The notes beneath the pieces are model-generated. The model had not been told where the DNA came from. It searched no databases and was given only the letters and a program-made list of their open reading frames with translations. A program made the translations under genes and the position numbers. A stretch of 64,000 nucleotides of DNA, from positions 176,142 to 240,141 of the forward strand of contig NZ_VTSR01000017.1 of assembly GCF_008329715.1 (NCBI RefSeq), read 5' to 3'. How positions within the stretch are numbered: position 1 is the stretch's first letter; each line of letters opens with the position of its first letter. This stretch comes from Gimesia chilikensis (GTDB taxonomy: Bacteria; Planctomycetota; Planctomycetia; Planctomycetales; Planctomycetaceae). Shown piece after piece: positions 8,064 through 19,086 of the stretch.

Positions 8064-8918
8064 TTAAGACCGAATGTAATTCTCCAGCGCAGTCTGCCAA
8101 TCCGGAATTTCGAAGCGGGTCACCTGCTCGAGGTGTGAGCAGTCAAGGACACTAAATCGGGGGCGGTCGGCTGCGGCGTTATATTGTTCGGTGGTAATAG
8201 GCTGTGTTTCGACTTCGATCCCAGCGATCTCGAACAGGGTCCGTGCCAGTTCATACCAGGTCGTCTGTCCGCGGTTGGTCACGTGATATAAGCCGTACTG
8301 CTCAGTCGCGATCAGTCGGGCGAGTGCTTCGGACAGATCGCGCGTGCTGGTGGGTGTGCAGTGCTGATCGTTAATGATCGAGAGGGAATCGCGTTCCTGT
8401 CCCAGCCTGAGCATGGTTTCGACAAAGTTGCCATTTCCGGTTTTGCCTGCTTTCCCATACAGGCCACAGGTGCGAATCACATAGTGCTGAGGGCAGAGTG
8501 CACGGACAAAATACTCTCCTGCCAGTTTACTCAGACCGTAGGCACTGACGGGGCCGGGGGCATCCTGTTCCCGGTAAGCCTGCTCCCGCGACAGATCCAG
8601 ACCGAAGACATAGTCAGAACTGATCTGCATCAGTGCGATCTGGTGCTGCTGACAGTAGAGGGCCAGGTTCCGGGGGCCGAGAGCATTGACTGCGTAAGCG
8701 ACTTCCGGTTCCGATTCCGCGAGATCCACTTTGTTATAGGCGGCGGTGTTGATCACCAGTTCGGGAGCCGTCTGCGCAAGGGCATCAGCGATACTGGATG
8801 CATCTTCAATCGAAATCTGCTGATGAGTCAAACCGGAGACCTGGTGACCTTCTCCCGCCAGACGGGCAGTGAGGTCCTGTCCCAGCTGTCCCCGAGAACC
8901 AATGACTGTAATTTTCAT
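8064..8918 (-). CDS. rfbD: dTDP-4-dehydrorhamnose reductase (RmlD family)
   Basis: A 284-residue short-chain dehydrogenase-type protein. The N-terminal NADPH site is MKITVIGSRGQLGQDL, followed by INTAAYNKVDLAESEP, ISSDYVFGLD, and the catalytic YGLSK motif near residue 150. These fit RmlD/RfbD, which reduces dTDP-4-keto-6-deoxy-L-mannose to dTDP-L-rhamnose for cell-surface glycans. Length matches the family. The other rml genes are not adjacent. It lies 23 bases downstream of a GNAT acetyltransferase on the same strand, so they may be co-transcribed. This is rhamnose synthesis and is unrelated to the rhamnose/fucose catabolic BMC operon later in the window. Confidence 0.88.
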   Translation of the reverse strand: MKITVIGSRGQLGQDLTARLAGEGHQVSGLTHQQISIEDASSIADALAQTAPELVINTAAYNKVDLAESEPEVAYAVNALGPRNLALYCQQHQIALMQISSDYVFGLDLSREQAYREQDAPGPVSAYGLSKLAGEYFVRALCPQHYVIRTCGLYGKAGKTGNGNFVETMLRLGQERDSLSIINDQHCTPTSTRDLSEALARLIATEQYGLYHVTNRGQTTWYELARTLFEIAGIEVETQPITTEQYNAAADRPRFSVLDCSHLEQVTRFEIPDWQTALENYIRS

Positions 8919-8941
8919 CTTGAATCGCGTCCTTTGCTGAA

Positions 8942-9436
8942 TCAGGCTGATGACTGGGAATCAGAAGAATTGAGCGGAGCCACAAAGTGAATCTGCCTGG
9001 CGACCTCCTGAAAACCGAGTGAAGTATAGAGATGATTGCCTACGGCGTTCTGTTCCAGTGTTTCAATTTTTGCGAGGGAGAGCCCCAGCTCTCGAAAGTG
9101 TGCCAGGGCGTATTCAAGGAGCTTGCGTCCCATCCCCTGCCCGCGGCACTCCGGGACAAACGCCATGTTGGGAATGTAGCCGATGCCGGCTTCCAGATCA
9201 TGCCAGGTGGAAATGTAGCCAACGATTTTATCATCAAGCTCGGCGACAAATATCCCTGTGGGCTCCCGATCGGCGTCCGCTGCCACGTGTCCGGCTTTGC
9301 GCCATTTCCAGTCGTGTCCCTGAATCAAACCGTATTTCTGTTCGATTCCCTGATCAATGGAGACTCCCTGAAAGGCTTCGACGGTGATTGCTTTCAGTGT
9401 GTCCAGATCGGTGGGCTGATAGGGACGGATTTTCAT
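8942..9436 (-). CDS. GNAT-family N-acetyltransferase
   Basis: A 164-residue protein with the GNAT fold: beta strands around DDKIVGYISTWHDLEAG, acetyl-CoA pyrophosphate loop VPECRGQGMGRKLLEYAL (Q/R-x-x-G-x-G/A, near residues 96-110), and the late segment NHLYTSLGFQEVARQIHFV typical of RimI-like enzymes. The substrate cannot be told. It begins with MKIRPYQPTDLDTLKAI, a common GNAT N-terminus, and is probably transcribed with rfbD. Confidence 0.87.
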   Translation of the reverse strand: MKIRPYQPTDLDTLKAITVEAFQGVSIDQGIEQKYGLIQGHDWKWRKAGHVAADADREPTGIFVAELDDKIVGYISTWHDLEAGIGYIPNMAFVPECRGQGMGRKLLEYALAHFRELGLSLAKIETLEQNAVGNHLYTSLGFQEVARQIHFVAPLNSSDSQSSA

Positions 9437-9604
9437 ATCTCTCGATCAAACTCATGAGGGGTTGGCGAAACTGTGAATCGTGACTGACGTCGAGTGCCCG
9501 TGTATGCTATGATGTAGCGGTGAAAATTGAAAGGTGAGTAGAAAAAACTGACTTTCCAAGTCATTCTCGACACCAAAACCATGCGGCCCGACAGGAAAAA
9601 TTGA

Positions 9605-10174
9605 ATGTCCGACACAGCGACTTATACCGCTGAACAATTTCTGGATGCCCGAATTGAGCTCCCCGACTCTGGACGCTGGACCGAGCTGGATCAGGGGCAG
9701 ATCATTAATCTGGATGCCCCTGACATCGAGCACGGTACGATCGTGCTCAATATCTCGAAGGCACTCTCCCGCTACCTGCATGAGCGGCGGGAAGGGTCTG
9801 CGACTTTCGAACTGGGACTGGTCGTCAAACGCGATCCTGATACGGTGCGGTTTCCTGCGGTGAGCATTTATAACAGTGGTGGTCAATTTGATGAGACAGA
9901 CAAGGCGATGACGGAGCGTCGACCGGATGCCATTATAGAAATTGCCTCGACCAACCCGCGCCGCTCGGGGATGAAAGCGCATGTCGATGACTATGTCAAC
10001 TGGGGGGTGCCTCTGATCTGGGTCATCGATCCCCCGGAAAAGGAAGTGCTGGAATATCGGACTGCGAGCGGCAGTGAAGTGATTGACATCAATGGCAAAA
10101 TCACGGGGGGAGACTCTTTACCGGACTTCGCGATGAGCGTGCGAGACTTGTTTGCCGAACCGGATTGGTGGTAA
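9605..10174 (+). CDS. Uma2/DUF820-family protein (restriction-endonuclease-like fold)
   Basis: A 189-residue Uma2 family protein. The segment RRPDAIIEIASTNPRR, the Lys in GMKAHVDDYVNWGVPLIWVID, and the strand DPPEKEVLEYR follow the DUF820 pattern of the PD-(D/E)XK fold. An early position where many relatives have a PDv motif reads RFPAVSIYN, so one commonly conserved acidic residue appears replaced by Ala. Uma2 proteins are abundant in cyanobacteria and planctomycetes and have no established function. The ATG at 9605 is preceded by AGGAAAAA. It stands alone, with no obvious partner toxin, methylase or transposon. Confidence 0.82.
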   Translation: MSDTATYTAEQFLDARIELPDSGRWTELDQGQIINLDAPDIEHGTIVLNISKALSRYLHERREGSATFELGLVVKRDPDTVRFPAVSIYNSGGQFDETDKAMTERRPDAIIEIASTNPRRSGMKAHVDDYVNWGVPLIWVIDPPEKEVLEYRTASGSEVIDINGKITGGDSLPDFAMSVRDLFAEPDWW

Positions 10175-10278
10175 GTTAACAACTGAGAGACCGTAAGTAT
10201 TCGTTTCATTTCGACTTCTGCTGAAACCCGGATGCTCGTTTCAGCGAACAGTCATCAACAGTCAAGGATAATTCAGGG

Positions 10279-11679
<1,401 letters not shown>

Positions 11680-11910
11680 TACGGATCGGAATCGACAGCA
11701 TACATCTCCGTGCCTGAATACAGGAGAGTGAGAGATGGACGGGAAACAAAGTCAGACGGGACGTCGAATCCTGAAAGTGACTTTGTTCCTGCTCCGAGAA
11801 CAGTTAGTCAGTTCAGACTCCTCTGTCTTATTTCCTTTCCTTGAGTGACCTGCGGCGGCTATAATCGGCGTTCGATCATATCATTCATGACTTTCTAGAA
11901 GGGGAAACTA

Positions 11911-13365
11911 ATGGGTCGCGCGCTCCTCGGTTTTGTATTGCTGTTGTCTTTGATTTTGTGCGGTGAAACTCGCGTCGAGGCTGCGGAGACGGAACGGCCG
12001 AATGTGCTGTTTATCGCCGTGGATGACCTGAATGATTGGATCAGTTGTCTGGGCGGTCATCCGGACTGTAAGACACCGAACATCGATCGGCTGGCGTCCC
12101 GGGGACTGCTTTTTACGAATTCACATTGTGCTGCCCCTGCCTGCAATCCTTCGCGGGCTGCGTTGCTGACGGGCATCCGCCCTTCCAGTTCGGGCGTTTA
12201 TCTGAATTCCCAGCCCTGGCGTCCCGTGATGCAGGACGCCGTGACGCTACCTCAACATTTTCGCAATCATGGTTACCAGTCGATTGGTTCAGGCAAAATC
12301 TTTCATGGACGTTATAACGACTACGGATCGTGGGATGACTATCTGAAACAGACCGGTGATCCCCAACCGACGCAGACTGTGCTGAAGGATCCTCACTCCC
12401 GTGCGGGTACGATTATCTGGGGTGTGCTGGATGCACAGGACCAGGAAATGAGCGATTACAAGATGGCGAATTACGCCATTGATTTTCTGAGCAAGCCTGA
12501 CCAGAAACCCTTTTTCCTGGCGTGCGGCATTTATCGGCCGCATATGCCCTGGCAGGTGCCGCGCAAGTATTATGACATGTATCCCCTGGACAAGATTCAG
12601 CTTCCCAAAGTTCCAGAACACGACTTGGATGACATTCCGCCAGCTGGCGTGCGGATGGCGAAACCAGGTGGAGATCATGCCAAGATCCTGAAGACCGAGA
12701 ACTGGCGGTATGCGGTGCAGGCTTACCTGGCCAGTATTGCCTTTGCGGACGTGCAGGTGGGCCGAGTGCTGGACGCACTGGATGCAAGCCCTTATGCGAA
12801 AAATACGATCGTCGTTCTCTGGGGCGATCACGGCTGGCACCTGGGAGAAAAGAAACACTGGCGGAAATTCTCGTTATGGGAAGAAGCGACCCGGGCGCCG
12901 CTGATGATGGTCGTTCCGGGAGTGACGCAGGCAGGCACCAAATGTGATCAGGCAGTAGACTTTATGAATATCTACCCGACACTGTGCGAACTGTGCGAGC
13001 TCCCGCGCGGCGAACACTTGGATGGCCTCAGCATGGTTTCGTTACTGAAAGATCCTGCGCAAACGTGGGAACGTCCGGCATTAACCACGCATGGGCGACT
13101 GAACCATGCAGTGCGGGACAACCGATATCGGCTGATTCGCTACCAGAATGGCGATGAAGAGTTGTACGATCACAGCCAGGATCCCATGGAATGGAAAAAC
13201 CTGGCGGACGATCCCCAGTATGCGGAAACCAAACAACGGCTGGCAAAATGGTTCCCTGCGAAAAATGCTCCCGATGCACCACATGATGCATCACTGGGAC
13301 AGGGAAAGAAGAAGAAACAGCAGCAGGGTAAAGGCAAGTCGAAAAAGAAATCGGCCCAACCCTGA
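11911..13365 (+). CDS. Exported sulfatase, iduronate-2-sulfatase-like
   Basis: A 484-residue sulfatase with a signal peptide (GFVLLLSLILCGETRVEAAE). The N-terminal metal site is VLFIAVDDLNDWISCLGGH, and the formylglycine motif is CNPSRAALLTG with Cys78, so it is a Cys-type enzyme. The second metal-binding region is VVLWGDHGWHLGEKKHW. The sequence resembles the iduronate-2-sulfatase (IDS) branch, including HFRNHGYQSIGSGKIFH. The C-terminus is a Lys-rich tail (GKKKKQQQGKGKSKKK). It probably acts on sulfated polysaccharide outside the cytoplasm. Its stop lies 9 bases from the convergent redoxin gene. Substrate specificity is inferred from the subfamily only. Confidence 0.9.
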   Translation: MGRALLGFVLLLSLILCGETRVEAAETERPNVLFIAVDDLNDWISCLGGHPDCKTPNIDRLASRGLLFTNSHCAAPACNPSRAALLTGIRPSSSGVYLNSQPWRPVMQDAVTLPQHFRNHGYQSIGSGKIFHGRYNDYGSWDDYLKQTGDPQPTQTVLKDPHSRAGTIIWGVLDAQDQEMSDYKMANYAIDFLSKPDQKPFFLACGIYRPHMPWQVPRKYYDMYPLDKIQLPKVPEHDLDDIPPAGVRMAKPGGDHAKILKTENWRYAVQAYLASIAFADVQVGRVLDALDASPYAKNTIVVLWGDHGWHLGEKKHWRKFSLWEEATRAPLMMVVPGVTQAGTKCDQAVDFMNIYPTLCELCELPRGEHLDGLSMVSLLKDPAQTWERPALTTHGRLNHAVRDNRYRLIRYQNGDEELYDHSQDPMEWKNLADDPQYAETKQRLAKWFPAKNAPDAPHDASLGQGKKKKQQQGKGKSKKKSAQP

Positions 13366-13374
13366 CCGTGGCTG

Positions 13375-15360
13375 TTACTCCTCTTTATTGCCGCGTGTTT
13401 TTTCCAGCATGTCTGCGAGTTCGTTGACAGTCACGACATCATCTTTGTTCTGGTCAGCCCGGAAGAAGACGGGGAGTTCTACCAGCGGAACTTCTGATTT
13501 TTCCAGCTGACCATTCTTATTTTTGTCGCGTTTGAGTACCAGACGGAAGGCAACGGCCTGGGCACGGTTTTCCGCTTTGGCTTCCTCTCGAGGAACCGCA
13601 ACATTGAAATAGCCGATCATCATTTCATTCCAGGTCTGATCGCCCCAGTAAACCGGTTTATCAGGATCCGGGTTGGAAAGATTGCTGTCCGAGTTATTGA
13701 AGTGTGCGACACAATGGATGTAGTCGCCGGGCTCAAGAGGAATCGGCTTTTCAATCTTGTAGGCTGTCTGCCAGTTGAAATCAAAGGCAGGCACATCGAG
13801 TAGTACTTCGCCCGGTCCATCCGGTGTTTTCCGCAATTCATAGCGGAACGATTTGCCGCGGAGGTGCATGTGGGGCATGAAGCCCAGCAGGAGCATATTG
13901 CGATCGCTGGGAGGGGAAGTGCCTTCGATTTTAAAATTGTCGTCGTTGGCATCGATGGGGAACTTGCGTCGGGTGAACTCATGATTCAGCACGTGCGCGG
14001 TCATGACCTGGTGTGTGACTTTGGATTCATCGGTAAAGACCAGTCCGACTTTGCTGCGATCCTCCTGTTCGGTGCCGATGGGAGTGTAGTGCATTTGAAA
14101 GACCAGCTTGGAACCGGCGGGAACTTTCTTGGCCATCCCCTCGGGCAACATGACTTCCCGTGAACCGGGTACATAACCGACGAGGAACTGATCGCCTTCA
14201 CCGAACACGCGAACCCGTTTCCCCTGAGGAGGTCGCGCGAAGACGAGAATATGATGCACGACCGCCCGATTGCCTGGCAGGGCTTCTGCACCAGTGAGCC
14301 ATTTGTCCTCTTTGAAGCCGGGATCGACAGTGAAATACTGATATTTGACGCCCCGTTTGCCTGCCTGTGCCGGGACCGTAAATGGTTTGTCATCCATATA
14401 GAAAACGGCATCTGGCTTCTGGGGCAGTTTCCAGCCGGTCACGTACGTACGTGGTTCGGGCAGTTCTTTGGGATCTCCCTCGGGAGCGCCGTTTTCTACC
14501 CACTGGTAGATGAGTTCTTTTTCCGCTTTGGACAGACTGCGATCATTGGAGAATTTTCCGTGAGCGGGGTCGGCGTGCCAGGGAGGCATCCGCTGATCGC
14601 GAACGACCTCGGCGATGGTTTCGGCCCAGCCGGCCACTTCTTCGTATTCGGTCAGTTCGAACGGTGCAATTTCGCCTTGTCGATGGCACTCGACACAATG
14701 CTTCTGCAACAGGCGTGCGATCTGATTAGAATACGTGACGCTGCTGTTGGGATCCGGTTCCCGGATCCGACCAATGAAACAACCCAGCGGTTTCGTGGAA
14801 GCGACACTGACCGGTTTCCCGGCGAGCAGTTCTGTGATCGCAATTTTCAGGTCCTGGCGTTTGGGTTCGTCGCGGATGTAACCGACGCCGTACTGATCGT
14901 CGACACGACCGTGGTAGCGGACTGTTCTCTGCTGATCGAGCAGAAAGATTTCCGGGGTCCGCACGGCACCGATCTGATCAGCCACGTGGTTGCCCGGATC
15001 TTTGAGCACGGGGAACTTGATCCCATGCTTGCGGGCATACGCGGCGATTTCGGTCAGTGAGTCCTGCTGGTTGGACATGATGGCATAAAAAGCTACGCCC
15101 TGGGTCTCGTATTCGTCAGCCAGTTTCTGCAGACGATCGCCGTAGAGCTTGGCCAGCGGACATTCTGTTCCCAGAAACGCCAGGACGACCAGTTTCTGAT
15201 CGCGGGCGTCTTCCAGTTGCACCTGTTTGCCTCGAAAATCCTGCAGTTTGAAGTTGTCGACTGATTTGCCCACCAGCGACTCTGTGGGCTCGGCCAGAAG
15301 AGTGGGAGTGAACAGCAAGCAGGACAGGAAACCCGGTATTAGACGATAGAAGCCTCTCAT
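13375..15360 (-). CDS. Redoxin / c-type heme / copper monooxygenase-like fusion with EF-hands
   Basis: A 661-residue exported multidomain protein. Residues 1-24 are a signal peptide. Residues about 28-190 form an AhpC/thioredoxin-like domain (VVLAFLGTECPLAKLY, single Cys). A c-type heme motif CVECH lies near residue 222 (KHCVECHRQGEIAPFELTEY). The following region has features of the copper type II ascorbate-dependent monooxygenase fold: VVHHILVFARPP near 366 and MPHMHLRGKSFRYEL near 497. Two EF-hand-like loops close the protein (DKNKNGQLEKSE and DQNKDDVVTVNE). The fusion recurs in planctomycetes, but I know of no demonstrated reaction. It is transcribed towards the sulfatase. The domain calls are good; the overall function is unknown. 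Confidence 0.88.
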   Translation of the reverse strand: MRGFYRLIPGFLSCLLFTPTLLAEPTESLVGKSVDNFKLQDFRGKQVQLEDARDQKLVVLAFLGTECPLAKLYGDRLQKLADEYETQGVAFYAIMSNQQDSLTEIAAYARKHGIKFPVLKDPGNHVADQIGAVRTPEIFLLDQQRTVRYHGRVDDQYGVGYIRDEPKRQDLKIAITELLAGKPVSVASTKPLGCFIGRIREPDPNSSVTYSNQIARLLQKHCVECHRQGEIAPFELTEYEEVAGWAETIAEVVRDQRMPPWHADPAHGKFSNDRSLSKAEKELIYQWVENGAPEGDPKELPEPRTYVTGWKLPQKPDAVFYMDDKPFTVPAQAGKRGVKYQYFTVDPGFKEDKWLTGAEALPGNRAVVHHILVFARPPQGKRVRVFGEGDQFLVGYVPGSREVMLPEGMAKKVPAGSKLVFQMHYTPIGTEQEDRSKVGLVFTDESKVTHQVMTAHVLNHEFTRRKFPIDANDDNFKIEGTSPPSDRNMLLLGFMPHMHLRGKSFRYELRKTPDGPGEVLLDVPAFDFNWQTAYKIEKPIPLEPGDYIHCVAHFNNSDSNLSNPDPDKPVYWGDQTWNEMMIGYFNVAVPREEAKAENRAQAVAFRLVLKRDKNKNGQLEKSEVPLVELPVFFRADQNKDDVVTVNELADMLEKTRGNKEE

Positions 15361-15621
15361 TCGACCTTGAACTCCCCTCTCGACTCAGATTTAATGATGG
15401 GCGCTGGTTAAGTCTGCGAAATGGTTCGACGCGAATTGAACCCTCAAGATACACCAGAGTAGTGGCCTTCGTAGATAGAAATACTGTTAAAATACGAAGA
15501 AGCACTAATATTAACTCTCCCTTGCCCGGTAATACCCATGCGCGGCCGATTCTGTTTCAGAAATCCAGGGAAAGAATTTTGTTTTCCATTATACAATAGA
15601 TCAGTATCGGGGTAAATATCA

Positions 15622-16014
15622 GTGATAGTCGGGCTGGGAACAGACATCGTCGAAATTTCACGCATCGGTCAAATGATTGAGCGGCATGGAGATACCTTTC
15701 TCAAGCGTGTCTTCACGGAAAGTGAAAACGAGTACTGCGGCACCAAGAAGAACAAGGAACAGCATTACGCGGGACGATGGGCGGCCAAAGAAGCGGTGAT
15801 GAAGACGCTGGGGACCGGCTTTGTGAAGGGGATCGGCTGGAAAGAGATTGAAGTGGTCAACCTGAAGAGTGGCAAGCCGACCATTGTGATTTCCGGAGGC
15901 GTAGAACAGTATGCGGGGGAACTCGGAATCGAGGAGATTCTGATCACAATCTCCCACAGCCGGGAATTTGCGACAGCCACGGCAATCGCTGTCGGAAAAA
16001 TGCCGCTCGCCTGA
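15622..16014 (+). CDS. acpS: Holo-[acyl-carrier-protein] synthase
   Basis: A 130-residue AcpS. It starts with the diagnostic MIVGLGTDIVEISRI and has the segment FLKRVFTESENEYC and the Mg/CoA motif GRWAAKEAVMKTLGTGF (W-A-x-K-E-A). Near the C-terminus it has EEILITISHSREFATATAIA. It transfers 4'-phosphopantetheine from CoA to acyl carrier protein. The start is GTG at 15622; the highly conserved N-terminus leaves little doubt about it. It stands alone between a divergent gene and a convergent one. Confidence 0.94.
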   Translation: MIVGLGTDIVEISRIGQMIERHGDTFLKRVFTESENEYCGTKKNKEQHYAGRWAAKEAVMKTLGTGFVKGIGWKEIEVVNLKSGKPTIVISGGVEQYAGELGIEEILITISHSREFATATAIAVGKMPLA

Positions 16015-16024
16015 AGTTCTGAGA

Positions 16025-16615
16025 TCAGCTCTGCTTGAGACTCAGAATTTTCTCGATGTGCGGCAGCTGGTGTTTCTCCAGATGATCGACGAGCGTGGCC
16101 GGTGTTTCATCGGCAATGATCAGATCGCGATATTTCGGTTTAATGAATTCGGTTTCGATACAATGCTCGACCAGATTCAGAAGCGGATCGTAAAAACCTG
16201 AGGTGTTGAGTAATCCGATCGGCTTGAGATAGATGCCGAGTTGAACCCAGGAGACGACCTCGAAGAGTTCTTCAAGTGTACCGAAGCCACCCGGCATCGC
16301 GATGAACGCGTCAGAACATTCAGCCATTTTCGCTTTGCGCGTATGCATGTCTTCCACGATGTGCATTTCTTCCACTCCCGGATGGAGCAGTTCCCGAGTG
16401 GCCAGTTGTCTCGGAATAACGCCGATCACTTTACCGCCGGCTGCGAGTACGGCGTCCGCAATGATGCCCATCAGTCCTACACTGCCGCCGCCGTAAACCA
16501 GCGTGATGTTTCGTTCGGCCAGCAGTCGTCCCAGTTCCTGAGCTGACTCATGGTATTGAGGATCGCTGCCGGATTTCGAGCCGCAGAATACGCAGATGCT
16601 GTTGATCTTACTCAT
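16025..16615 (-). CDS. LOG-family protein (nucleoside 5'-monophosphate phosphoribohydrolase)
   Basis: A 196-residue Rossmann-fold LOG protein (TIGR00730). The N-terminus is [18 protein letters not shown], followed by [20 protein letters not shown] and the signature [17 protein letters not shown] (PGGxGTxxE). LOG proteins release the base from cytokinin-type or other nucleoside monophosphates; the bacterial role is often unclear. The ATG overlaps the ftsH stop (ATGA), so the two genes are translationally coupled. The length is normal for the family. Confidence 0.9.
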   Translation of the reverse strand: MSKINSICVFCGSKSGSDPQYHESAQELGRLLAERNITLVYGGGSVGLMGIIADAVLAAGGKVIGVIPRQLATRELLHPGVEEMHIVEDMHTRKAKMAECSDAFIAMPGGFGTLEELFEVVSWVQLGIYLKPIGLLNTSGFYDPLLNLVEHCIETEFIKPKYRDLIIADETPATLVDHLEKHQLPHIEKILSLKQS

Positions 16616-18678
16616 GCCCCGGTTCCATCGGCTGCCTGATCGTTATCAGACGCAGGTTCTTCCTTGTCCTTCTCGACGTTCTTGTTTTCCGCACTGTTAT
16701 CAACGAACGTTCCCGGTTTGATCTGCGGGCCGCGCTGATGTTGTTTGAGGATGGCCTGAAGCTGGTCCATGTCCATGACTTCGCATTCAAGCAGTTCCTG
16801 GGTCAGGTGCTCGAGCAGTTCGCGTCGTTCATCCAGGACTTCGTAAGCGATCTTCGCGCATTGATCGATGATCCGCCGGATTTCCAGATCGATTTCCCGC
16901 AGCGTATTTTCGCTGTGAACGCTTTCGGAACCTGAGGAGGTATCACCGAGGAAGGGAGACCGACGGGTTTCGCTGTAATGTACGCGTCCCAGTTTGGCAC
17001 TCATACCGAACTCCGTCACCATGCGGCGTGCGAGATCGGTTGCCCGCTGCAGGTCGTTCTGAGCACCGGTGGATGTTTCCTGGTAGATAATTTCTTCGGC
17101 AGCGATGCCTCCGAGGAGCACGCAAATGCGGTTTTCCAGTTCGCTCTGGGTGACCAGCTGTTTTTCTTCTTCGGGTCTTTGCAGAGTATATCCCAAGGCA
17201 CCGAGACCACGGGGAACGATCGAAATCTTGTGAACCGGATCCACGTTGGGCAGCGAACAGGCCACCAGGGCATGACCACATTCGTGGTAAGCGACCCGGT
17301 TCTTTTCGTCTTCGTGAATCAGGCGAGTTGATTTTTCCAGACCGGCAACCACGCGTTCCACGCCTTCTTCGCATTCCCGCATCGTCACTGCTTCTTTGTT
17401 ATTACGGGCAGCGAGCAGGGCAGCTTCATTGATCAGGTTGGCTAGATCCGCACCGACGAAGCCGGGGGTAATTTTGGCAATGTGCTGCAGGTTGACCGAC
17501 TCGTCCATTTTGACTTTGGCACTGTGAACTTTGAGGATGGCTTCGCGGCCGCGAACATCGGGACGGTCGACCAGAACATGCCGGTCAAAACGACCGGGAC
17601 GCATCAAGGCGGGGTCCAGAGTTTCGGGACGGTTGGTCGCCCCCATGACGATCACACTCTGATCGGAGCCGAACCCGTCCATCTCAACGAGCAGGGCGTT
17701 GAGTGTCTGTTCGCGTTCATCATGACCGCCGGGCATCCCGCTGCCACGCGTTTTACCCAGGGCATCGAGCTCATCGATAAAGATGATGGCCGGTGAGCGC
17801 TGAGCTGCCTGCTGGAACATATCCCGCACGCGAGCGGCACCCACGCCGACAAACATTTCGACGAAGTCTGAACCGGAGAGTCCGAAGAAGGGGACACCCG
17901 CTTCGCCGGCAACGGCTTTGGCGAGCATGGTTTTACCGGTTCCCGGAGGACCGACGAGCAGTACCCCTTTGGGAATCCGGCCCCCGAGTGCCTGATACTT
18001 GGCCGGCGTTTTCAGGAACTCGACAACCTCGCGGAGTTCTTCGACGGCTTCTTCGATCCCGGCTACATCATTGAATGTGACTTCGATATCATCCTGGGCG
18101 TACATCCGTCCGCGACTGCGTCCGAAGGACATCGGCGACCCTGCGCCGCCCATCCGCCGGAAGAGATAGATGACGAAAATGAGCAGGACGACTGGAAAGA
18201 AGAGCACCGCAATCAGCGATTCCCACTCGGAGGGCCGACTCTCGGAGTCGACAATAATGTTTTTACCTTCGAGCTTAGTCTGCAGTTGTGCGCGGGCTTC
18301 CTGCGGAATTCCCCAGACCGGGATGTAGTAATTTTTAGTTGTATTGGCGAGTGTCCCTTTTTCGGAGCCTTCCTGTTTCGGCTGATCCTGGAACACGATG
18401 TAGTCAGTGCCGAACTTCAGCTCGTGCACGTTTGTTTTATTGTATTTCCCGTCATCCAGTCCTTTGACGAAATCGCCGAACTTGATTTTTTCGCCACGCT
18501 TATTGTTGGAGACCACTGAGAGTGTGATGAACAGGATCAGCCCGCCGACCACGAGATACCAGAGTGCATTACTTTTGGGACCTTTGGGTTCGGGGCGACG
18601 GCCATCGCCTTTGGGATTGCGTTCAGGGGGAGTGGGACGTTCTCTGCGGTTCGACTGTTTCGGATCCAAGTTGGGCAT
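16612..18678 (-). CDS. ftsH: ATP-dependent zinc metalloprotease FtsH
   Basis: A 688-residue FtsH. It has a Pro- and Arg-rich N-terminus, a first membrane helix ([19 protein letters not shown]), a periplasmic domain and a second helix ([19 protein letters not shown]). In the AAA domain, Walker A GPPGTGKT is near residue 241 and Walker B is [11 protein letters not shown]. The second-region-of-homology is [20 protein letters not shown], and the zinc site HECGH is near residue 464. A 40-residue acidic tail follows the protease domain. FtsH degrades misfolded and regulatory membrane and cytoplasmic proteins. Length and motifs are complete. It forms a two-gene unit with the LOG-family gene. Confidence 0.95.
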   Translation of the reverse strand: MPNLDPKQSNRRERPTPPERNPKGDGRRPEPKGPKSNALWYLVVGGLILFITLSVVSNNKRGEKIKFGDFVKGLDDGKYNKTNVHELKFGTDYIVFQDQPKQEGSEKGTLANTTKNYYIPVWGIPQEARAQLQTKLEGKNIIVDSESRPSEWESLIAVLFFPVVLLIFVIYLFRRMGGAGSPMSFGRSRGRMYAQDDIEVTFNDVAGIEEAVEELREVVEFLKTPAKYQALGGRIPKGVLLVGPPGTGKTMLAKAVAGEAGVPFFGLSGSDFVEMFVGVGAARVRDMFQQAAQRSPAIIFIDELDALGKTRGSGMPGGHDEREQTLNALLVEMDGFGSDQSVIVMGATNRPETLDPALMRPGRFDRHVLVDRPDVRGREAILKVHSAKVKMDESVNLQHIAKITPGFVGADLANLINEAALLAARNNKEAVTMRECEEGVERVVAGLEKSTRLIHEDEKNRVAYHECGHALVACSLPNVDPVHKISIVPRGLGALGYTLQRPEEEKQLVTQSELENRICVLLGGIAAEEIIYQETSTGAQNDLQRATDLARRMVTEFGMSAKLGRVHYSETRRSPFLGDTSSGSESVHSENTLREIDLEIRRIIDQCAKIAYEVLDERRELLEHLTQELLECEVMDMDQLQAILKQHQRGPQIKPGTFVDNSAENKNVEKDKEEPASDNDQAADGTGA

Positions 18679-19086
18679 GGGATTATTTATCTCTATCAGA
18701 GGAGTGTGCTGAGCTGGTCAAGGGAAGCGGAAGGCCGAACTGAACATTATGCCAGACGCAGCAATTCCTGGATTTCTATCAGTATCATGAGTTGAAAGGA
18801 TCTTAACACAGAATGCATCTATGTTTTATTGTAAATGTATGTCCTTTCGACAAGGGGGTCAATCAAAGCTTTGCCTAGAAATGCGTGTTCCTGGCTTTGG
18901 TCCACGCTGAAAAGGCTCCGGTAGGGACTGAATGCCTCTTGCCATGTTTAATTATTACGCCTAAAATGCGGTTTCGTTGGTGGTTAGGGCAAAAAAACAG
19001 AACCAAGGCATGTCTTTTTTCCACTCTGCTTTAAGAATTGAAACAACAGTCAATCTGTCCGACTGAGGATGAAATAACAGGGTCGA
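18679..19086. other. Divergent intergenic region between ftsH and dxr
   Basis: About 400 bases between two divergent genes must hold both promoters. It is AT-rich around 18780-18850. I could not pick a convincing -35/-10 pair on either strand, and I see no terminator or repeat. Confidence 0.4.
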
